Below, piece by piece: positions 59,501 through 64,000 of a stretch of DNA of 64,000 bases (its first letter is position 1; every line of letters starts with the position of its first letter). Under the pieces are notes generated by a model. It saw only the letters and a program-made list of their open reading frames with translations, did no database searches and was not told where the DNA came from. The position numbers and the translations under genes are program-made. The stretch is taken from positions 364,542 through 428,541 of the forward strand of contig CAJNDS010002401.1 in NCBI GenBank assembly GCA_905221605.1. Reading direction: 5' to 3'. The DNA comes from Symbiodinium natans. Taxonomy: Eukaryota; Sar; Dinophyceae; Suessiales; Symbiodiniaceae.

Positions 59501-59909
59501 ACCTGCCCAACGACTCCGGGATGCTCTTCAGCTGGTTGTGGCTCAAACCTAGCCACGTCAGCTTGTTGCAACTACCCAGCGACTCGGGGATGCTCTCCAG
59601 CATGTTGTGACTCAAGTCAAGCTCCGTCAGCCTCGTCAAGCTGCCCAGCGAATCAGGGATCCTCTTCAGCTGATTCTGCCTCAAATAAAGCTGCTCCAGC
59701 CACGTCAGTTCGCTCAAAGACTCAGGCATCTCCCGCAACTCCGAATCACTCAAGTCGAGCCGCGCCAAGTGGCCCTGCTTGCACTCGACCCTGCGCCCCA
59801 TGCAGGGCGTCCCCGCGTGTTGCGGAAAGAGCTCCCTGAGAACCCGGAGCTCCTCAGGCGACAGGGCCACTGCAGCGACCACGCAGAGCAGGCGCCGAAG
59901 GAGGCGCAT
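56583..59909 (-). CDS. LRR gene 4: LRR-ectodomain polytopic membrane protein, 1108 aa
   Basis: Intronless, ATG at 59909, MRLLRRLLCVVAAVALS signal peptide, then CMGRRVECKQGHLARLDLSD. About 20 LRRs, some with IPDS in place of IPES, and four LSGxIP repeats. The juxtamembrane segment is slightly longer (PFEWNEDLGQKQRQ) as in gene 1, unlike genes 2 and 3 (PFLWTGQKQSQ), so gene 4 is closer to gene 1 there but closer to gene 5 in the membrane domain (KEGGSLYLAPLRFLGVRWKI in both). This mosaic suggests exchange between paralogues. It ends ELAALGPSA. Confidence 0.97.
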   Translation of the reverse strand: MRLLRRLLCVVAAVALSPEELRVLRELFPQHAGTPCMGRRVECKQGHLARLDLSDSELREMPESLSELTWLEQLYLRQNQLKRIPDSLGSLTRLTELDLSHNMLESIPESLGSCNKLTWLGLSHNQLKSIPESLGRLTRLEKLYLSGNRLESIPESIGSLTRLESLYLNDNRLESIPESMGSLTQLWVLLLGQNQLKSIPESLGRLTGLWQLDLKHNQLKSIPESLGSLTVLTWLGLTRNQLESIPDSMGNLAELTWLDLRLNQLKSIPESLGSLTGLSKLFLNDNRLESIPDSLGSLTGLRNLGLSHNQLKSIPKSLGSLTMLRELDLRKNRLAELPDAIGSLCDLVVLQVDRNFLTELPQSLGQLANLKRLYLQHNKLRHFVADMALPSLEVLLLQSNRLQAVEQFCQLRNLTTLYLHKNHLSGRIPPCLSAMSSLRVLTLHENRLSGAIPTGLPAMRFLKVLTLHQNKLSGPIPADVGSFAQLAFLSAHANALTGPVPELNLTDGCANDDSFSMIVEDTIYGSMEFTCAGPILPFEWNEDLGQKQRQMFQDACPERVHMCEKASARGPTLLLHSNRLSCGAPRDVTAFPESLRSLVVIGNMLGDPSTKLPDWVAKVEQQPFLYVSISTARLLCWRSAALALLFGAAWLFVLGSWNHLQITDALEDETEISHRFLVTASGLFAPLALALFCLYVFGSFYYDGCGDDFLKSTVAYFQSPECELWLGCTWSVWSLGSVWLLRHVPKPKKRHGARPGYPSAKTCKALWWIVWLGLVLLLSAPSMAYAFMSTLPQQNQLLTRPWVLWAIKNQAALVMMLVDMLVTPKLAAMMSQRSRIRRSMLLMAARTSTMWLNAVLCTIYLSEHCQRGWTRYWNVCNVASEEYKEFNISLGQHQLLEPVADLCGQNDQWWATDACARSVVGTLAPLLLSKMIQRALLQPVITVVLWKLSVKEGGSLYLAPLRFLGVRWKICTSRNLDRAQQATFLVTLAEVLLIWAPLIPLLLPAAALAVTLNLHVFRVGQRVFGADAPELEEGETASMSRKYMMASVVVLLLFQNWFAWTSEKSGMWLLSLASCLAVGLMGSSASTAGSAGAPEEASVELAALGPSA

Positions 59910-59950
59910 GGGTTGTTTTGCGCTCTTGCGTCTTGTGAGGGGGACTCAGC

Positions 59951-60012
59951 GATGCTTGAGTTTCAAGATCTTCGGACGCTCCAAAAGATCAAGTTTCAGA
60001 GATGTTCAGAGG
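59951..60012 (-). promoter_or_regulatory. Conserved 5' block of LRR gene 4
   Basis: GATGCTTGAGTTTCAAGATC and GATCAAGTTTCAGAGATGTT, about 42-100 bases upstream of the start codon; more shared sequence at 60099-60145 (CCAGGCACTGCGTGTTGCGC) as at 46635. Likely leader or promoter. Confidence 0.6.
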
Positions 60013-60307
60013 CCCTTAGGACTATTGACACGCAACGCTTCTCCAGCCCTAAACCCTAAACCCTAAACCCTAAACCCTTCAGCCTGGGCCCTGGAATGTC
60101 CAGGCACTGCGTGTTGCGCATCAGCGTTCGATCGAAGCGCTGTAGAGGCGGGCTGTAGAGGTTTAGGGCAAGTTACGAGTGGGGTGGGGGTGGGGGGTGG
60201 GGGGGGTGTATTGGACACTTGAGGGCTATTTGACATGGGATTCCTGTTGAAGACAACTCTGTAAAAGGAAATCTGACGTCGAACGGTCCCATCGGTGTCG
60301 TAAAGCA

Positions 60308-60425
60308 TAATAAGAACAATAATAATGATGATGATAACAACAATACTGGTGATAATGATATGTAATAGTGATCACAGTGATAATCATAATCATAGTTTTG
60401 AACATGATAATGATAACAATAATCA
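60308..60425. repeat. AT-rich trinucleotide tract (ATA/ATG/ATC/AAC)
   Basis: Imperfect runs of AATAATGATGATGATAACAA type over about 115 bp, unusual for the base composition of the region. It lies upstream of LRR gene 4 and has no paralogous counterpart. Confidence 0.85.
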
Positions 60426-60589
60426 ATTCGCTGGAGGTGCTCGGGCCTGCTGAGCCAGTGTAGAAGTCCGCCGAGGCGGTGCCTAAACCCTAAACCCTAA
60501 ACCCTAAACCCTAAACCCTAAACCCTAAACCCTAAACCCCTAACCCTAGGTTGAGAGTCCCCCCGGGCGAGGCTTAGGGTTTAGGGTTT

Positions 60590-61400
60590 CGGGTGTTGGG
60601 TTTATAGAGCTCCCCTTCATGTAAGCTTTGGGCCTCGAAGATGCAACCTGCAGCCGCATCACGAGTCACGAGATCTCCGGAAGGTTGCGTGTAGATCCTG
60701 GAGGAGTATGAAGCATACCCTAGACCCAGGAGTCACAATCTGCCCAAAGAAACTCACTGGAACCCCTTTTGGGGAACCTCCCTGAAACAGCCAACTGCGC
60801 AGCAATGTCAACAGTCAAACCCTGAACTCTTAAAACCCAAACAAGCGAAGCCATAAGCCCTGCTCTTCAACCCTAGGCCCGTAGCTTCTCTACATTACGG
60901 TGCCGTTACCCCTTAAAGAGAACCATCGCTTAGCCCAAAACTCCTGACACCCTAAGCCCCAAATCACAAATTTTCTCACCCCTGAAGCAGAGAAACTTTT
61001 GCTTTTGCTGATCAAGCCCTGAAGCCTAAACCCGACAATTTCCAGAGAACCGGGCCCCTGGGGGCTGTGCCCGTCCGCTAGGGCGAGCTGGGCTTTGACG
61101 GAGAGAATCCGCACAGGCGCCTTCCATCGGGATTTAGGGTTGAGGGCTTGCTTGAAGGTTGAAGGGTTTAGGGAAAATGTTGCTTGTTTCATGTGGCACT
61201 GTCTTGAACTTGAATCAGGCCCCCACACCCCCCCCCCCTCCTCCCCCCCCCACCAGTTGTGGAGAAACATTCGTTGTAGCTGGTCCTGACCTAAACGCCA
61301 CAGTTTCCGGAGAACCAGCCAGGGCAGGCTGGGCTCTGTTGGAATCCGGCCAGGGGCCTTCCATCGGAATTCAGGGTTGTACTTTTTCGCTGGAACCAAG
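60590..61400. repeat. Shared 3' flank of LRR genes (copy at gene 5) with internal duplication
   Basis: 60640-60940 matches 50340-50710. Then a unit of about 90 bp, marked by TTTCCAGAGAACCGGGCCCC and CCTTCCATCGGGATTTAGGG (61038-61140), is repeated in diverged form at 61302-61378 (TTTCCGGAGAACCAGCCAGG, CCTTCCATCGGAATTCAGGG). A shorter match lies at 56497-56530. Confidence 0.75.
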
Positions 61401-61425
61401 GCCCTTCAAAGCCCTTCAAAGTGCT

Positions 61426-64000
61426 TCAAGCGCTTGGCCCCAGGGCCGCCAACTCCATGGACTCCTCCTCAGCAGCACCAAGACTTCCCGCCGTGCTGGC
61501 CATGCTGCCCATGAGGCCGACCGCCAGGCAGCTCGCAAGGCTCAGCAGCCTCATGCCGGACTTCGCGGAGGTCCAGGCGAACCAGTTCTGAAAGATTAGG
61601 AGCACCGCCGCACTGGCCATCATGTATTTCCTGGACATGCTTGCTGTCTCGCCCTCTTCTAATTCTGGCACGTCGGCTCCGAAGACGTGCTGCCCCACAC
61701 GGAAGACGCGCAGGTTCAGCGTGACCGCAAGAGCCGCTGCGGGCAGCAACAGAGGGATCAAAGGGGCCCAGATCAGCAACACCTCTGCCAGTGTGACCAA
61801 GAAGGTTGCCTGCTGCGCCCTGTCGAGGTTTCGGCTGGTGCAAATTTTCCATCTGACACCCAGAAACCGCAGGGGAGCGAGGTAGAGCGAACCGCCCTCC
61901 TTGACAGAGAGCTTCCACAGCACCACCGTTATCACTGGTTGCAGCAAGGCGCGCTGGATCATCTTGCTCAGGAGCAGCGGGGCCAGAGTGCCCACCACAG
62001 ACCTCGCGCAAGCGTCAGTGGCCCACCACCGATCGTTCTGACCGCATAAGTCGGCGACGGGCTCAAGAAGCTGATGCTCTCCCAAGCTGATGTTGAACTC
62101 CTTGTACTCCTCGGAAGCGACATTGCAGACATTCCAATACCTCGTCCAGCCACGCTGGCAGTGCTCGCTGAGGTAGATCGTGCAAAGAGCGGCGTTGAGC
62201 CACATGGTGGCTGTCCGAGCAGCCATGAGAAGCATCGATCGGCGGATGCGCGACCGCTGCGACATCATGGCGGCCAACTTTGGCGTGACAAGCATGTCCA
62301 CCAGCATCATGACCAAAGCAGCTTGATTCTTGATGGCCCACAGCACCCAGGGCCTCGTCAGGAGCTGGTTTTGCTGTGGTAGCGTGCTCATGAAGGCGTA
62401 AGCCATGGAGGGTGCCGACAGGAGAAGAACCAACCCCAGCCAAACAATCCACCAGAGCGCCTTGCTGGTTTTGGAGCTCGGGTGGTCCGGTCGTGCGCCG
62501 TGGCGTTTCTTAGGCTTCGGCACATGCCGCAAGAGCCACGCGGAGCCTAAGCTCCAAACGGACCACGTGCAGCCAAGCCATAGTTCGCATTCTGGACTCT
62601 GGAAGTAGGCAACTGTGCTCTTCAGGAAATCGTCTCCACACCCATCGTAGTAAAACGATCCAAACACATAGAGACAAAACAGCACCAGCGCGAGAGGGGC
62701 GAAGAGACCACTTGCCGTGACGAGAAAGCGGTGAGAGATTTCAGTTTCGTCTTCGAGCGCCTCTGTGATTCGCAGGTGATGCCAACTGCCCAGAACAAAG
62801 CGCCACGCCCCTCCTAAAAGCAGCGCCAAAGCTGCAGAGCGCCAGCACAAAAGACGCACAGTGGAGACAGAGACGTAGAGGAACGGTTGCTGCTCCACCT
62901 TTGCGACCCAGTCCGGCAACTGCGCGGACGGATCCCCCAGCATGTTGCCGATGACTACCAGCGATCTCAAGGATTCCGGAACAGCAGTTACATCGCGAGG
63001 AGCTCCACAAGACAAGCGATTGCTGTGCAGGAGAAGCGTTGGGCCTCTCGCCGAAGCCTTTTCACACATATGCAGACGCTCCGGGCAAGCATCCTGGAAC
63101 ATCTGTCTCTGCTTCTGGCCCGACAGGTCCAACTGGTACTGTAACATGGGGCTTGCACATGTGAACTCCATGGAGCCCGAAGTAGTGTCTTCCACAATCA
63201 TGCTGAAAGAGTCGTCGTTCGTGCAGCCGTCTGATAGGTTCAGCTCTGGAACAGGCCCTGTTAAAGCATTTGCGTGCGCTGACAGGAGCGCAAGCTGCGC
63301 AAAGGACCCGACATCTGCAGGAATTTGGCCGGACAGCATGTTCTGATGGAGCGTCAAGACTTTCAAGAACCGCATTGCCGGAAGCCCCGTGGGGATCTCT
63401 CCAGATAAGCGGTTCTCATGCAGAGTCAGCACTGTTAGAGATGACACAACTGATAGGCACGGTGGGATGCGGCCGCTCAGATAGTTTTTGTGTAGATACA
63501 GCGTGGTAAGGTTCCGCAGTTGACAAAACTGTTCGATGTTGCCTTGGAGCCTGTTGCTTTGCAGAAGCAACACCTCAAGGCTTGGCAGGCCTGTTACGAA
63601 ATCTTGGAGCTTGTTGTGCTGCAAATAAAGCCACTTGAGGCTTGCAAGCTGTCCAAAACTCTGGGGCAGCTCGCTAAGGACGTTCCTGTCAGCCTGCAAA
63701 ACCACCAAGCTACCGAGCCTGCCAATAGCGTCAGGTAGCTGTGCGAGGAAGTTGTGGCGAAGGTCAAGCTCCCTCAGTTGCGTCAAGCTGCCCAGCGACT
63801 CGGGGATGCTCTTCAGCTGGTTGCGCCTCACGTTAAACCTCTTCAGCCGTGTCAAGTTGCCCAGCGACTCGGGGATGGTCTCCAGCCGGTTGTGGTTCAA
63901 ATACAAACTGTCCAGCCTACTCAAGCTGCCCAGCGACTCGGGGATGCTCGTCAGCTGGTTACGGCTCAAAAAAAGCACCTCCAGCCGCCTCAAGCTGCCC
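61426..64000 (-). CDS. LRR gene 5 (5'-truncated by window edge): LRR polytopic membrane protein
   Basis: The frame runs off the right edge in phase, so the signal peptide and early repeats lie outside. At least 855 residues visible: the last 11 LRRs (three IPES type, transitional ones with the irregular NIEQFCQLRN repeat, four LSGxIP), the Cys-rich segment and the complete membrane domain ending ELAALGPSA. Differences from the others include MLQYQLDLSGQKQRQ before the Cys segment and a shortened transitional repeat (DFVTGLPSLEVLLL, two residues fewer). Same strand as genes 1-4, with 1.5 kb between its stop and the start of gene 4. Confidence 0.96.
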   Translation of the reverse strand, partial: GSLRRLEVLFLSRNQLTSIPESLGSLSRLDSLYLNHNRLETIPESLGNLTRLKRFNVRRNQLKSIPESLGSLTQLRELDLRHNFLAQLPDAIGRLGSLVVLQADRNVLSELPQSFGQLASLKWLYLQHNKLQDFVTGLPSLEVLLLQSNRLQGNIEQFCQLRNLTTLYLHKNYLSGRIPPCLSVVSSLTVLTLHENRLSGEIPTGLPAMRFLKVLTLHQNMLSGQIPADVGSFAQLALLSAHANALTGPVPELNLSDGCTNDDSFSMIVEDTTSGSMEFTCASPMLQYQLDLSGQKQRQMFQDACPERLHMCEKASARGPTLLLHSNRLSCGAPRDVTAVPESLRSLVVIGNMLGDPSAQLPDWVAKVEQQPFLYVSVSTVRLLCWRSAALALLLGGAWRFVLGSWHHLRITEALEDETEISHRFLVTASGLFAPLALVLFCLYVFGSFYYDGCGDDFLKSTVAYFQSPECELWLGCTWSVWSLGSAWLLRHVPKPKKRHGARPDHPSSKTSKALWWIVWLGLVLLLSAPSMAYAFMSTLPQQNQLLTRPWVLWAIKNQAALVMMLVDMLVTPKLAAMMSQRSRIRRSMLLMAARTATMWLNAALCTIYLSEHCQRGWTRYWNVCNVASEEYKEFNISLGEHQLLEPVADLCGQNDRWWATDACARSVVGTLAPLLLSKMIQRALLQPVITVVLWKLSVKEGGSLYLAPLRFLGVRWKICTSRNLDRAQQATFLVTLAEVLLIWAPLIPLLLPAAALAVTLNLRVFRVGQHVFGADVPELEEGETASMSRKYMMASAAVLLIFQNWFAWTSAKSGMRLLSLASCLAVGLMGSMASTAGSLGAAEEESMELAALGPSA

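Overview
The window looks like nuclear DNA of a protist, most likely a dinoflagellate of the Symbiodiniaceae kind. The reasons are: blocks of the telomere heptamer TTTAGGG/CCCTAAA throughout; short exons (27-108 nt) in long introns; acceptors mostly of the form AG|G; many GC and some GA donors beside GT; and a one-strand tandem array of intronless paralogues. No bacterial gene structure, rRNA, tRNA, CRISPR or origin was recognised. The organism call is inference, because a telomere motif alone does not fix it.

The most secure content is a family of at least five intronless genes, all on the minus strand (23.7-28.0, 42.4-45.7, 50.8-54.1, 56.6-59.9 and 61.4 to beyond 64.0 kb). Each encodes a signal peptide, a run of 23-residue leucine-rich repeats (LRRs), four plant-type LRRs, a Cys-containing juxtamembrane region and a C-terminal domain of about ten membrane segments. 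LRR number varies (about 33 against 20) while the C-terminal half is nearly constant. A 3' fragment of a sixth copy lies at 28.3-28.44 kb. Flanking DNA is duplicated along with the genes.

The rest of the window looks repetitive and empty to an ORF finder but is not. Between the telomere-like blocks lie short non-repetitive islands that translate sensibly, end in splice sites and connect in reading frame to neighbouring islands. I could chain: a minus-strand gene with Gly-X-Y triplets, a membrane helix and an acidic stretch (about 0.3-10.7 kb); a minus-strand gene at 13.6-17.7 kb; a plus-strand gene at 18.0-19.4 kb; a minus-strand gene of at least 22 exons rich in charged coiled-coil sequence (29.0-42.2 kb), with a partial copy at 21.0-23.5 kb; and a minus-strand gene of at least six exons (47.3-50.3 kb). 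The islands are nearly always preceded on the plus strand by (CCCTAAA)n and followed by (TTTAGGG)n, so the introns start with UUUAGGG repeats and end with CCCUAAA repeats and could fold on themselves.

Region by region: 0-11 kb, gene A in telomere-repeat DNA with two inverted-repeat elements; 11.3-13.1 kb, a 320-bp poly-C tract and a GC-rich island without telomere repeats; 13.6-19.4 kb, genes B (-) and C (+); 20.2-20.8 kb, an intronless coiled-coil/membrane ORF (-); 20.9-33.1 kb, a segmental duplication around LRR gene 1; 29-42 kb, gene E with an alternating-orientation satellite in one intron; 42.4-46.6 kb, LRR gene 2; 47.3-50.3 kb, gene F with two inverted-repeat elements; 50.8-64 kb, LRR genes 3-5.

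Functions are unknown. The LRR proteins look like cell-surface or endomembrane receptors or adhesins. Exon calls come from reading sequence by eye, without RNA or database evidence, and strand is uncertain for several.
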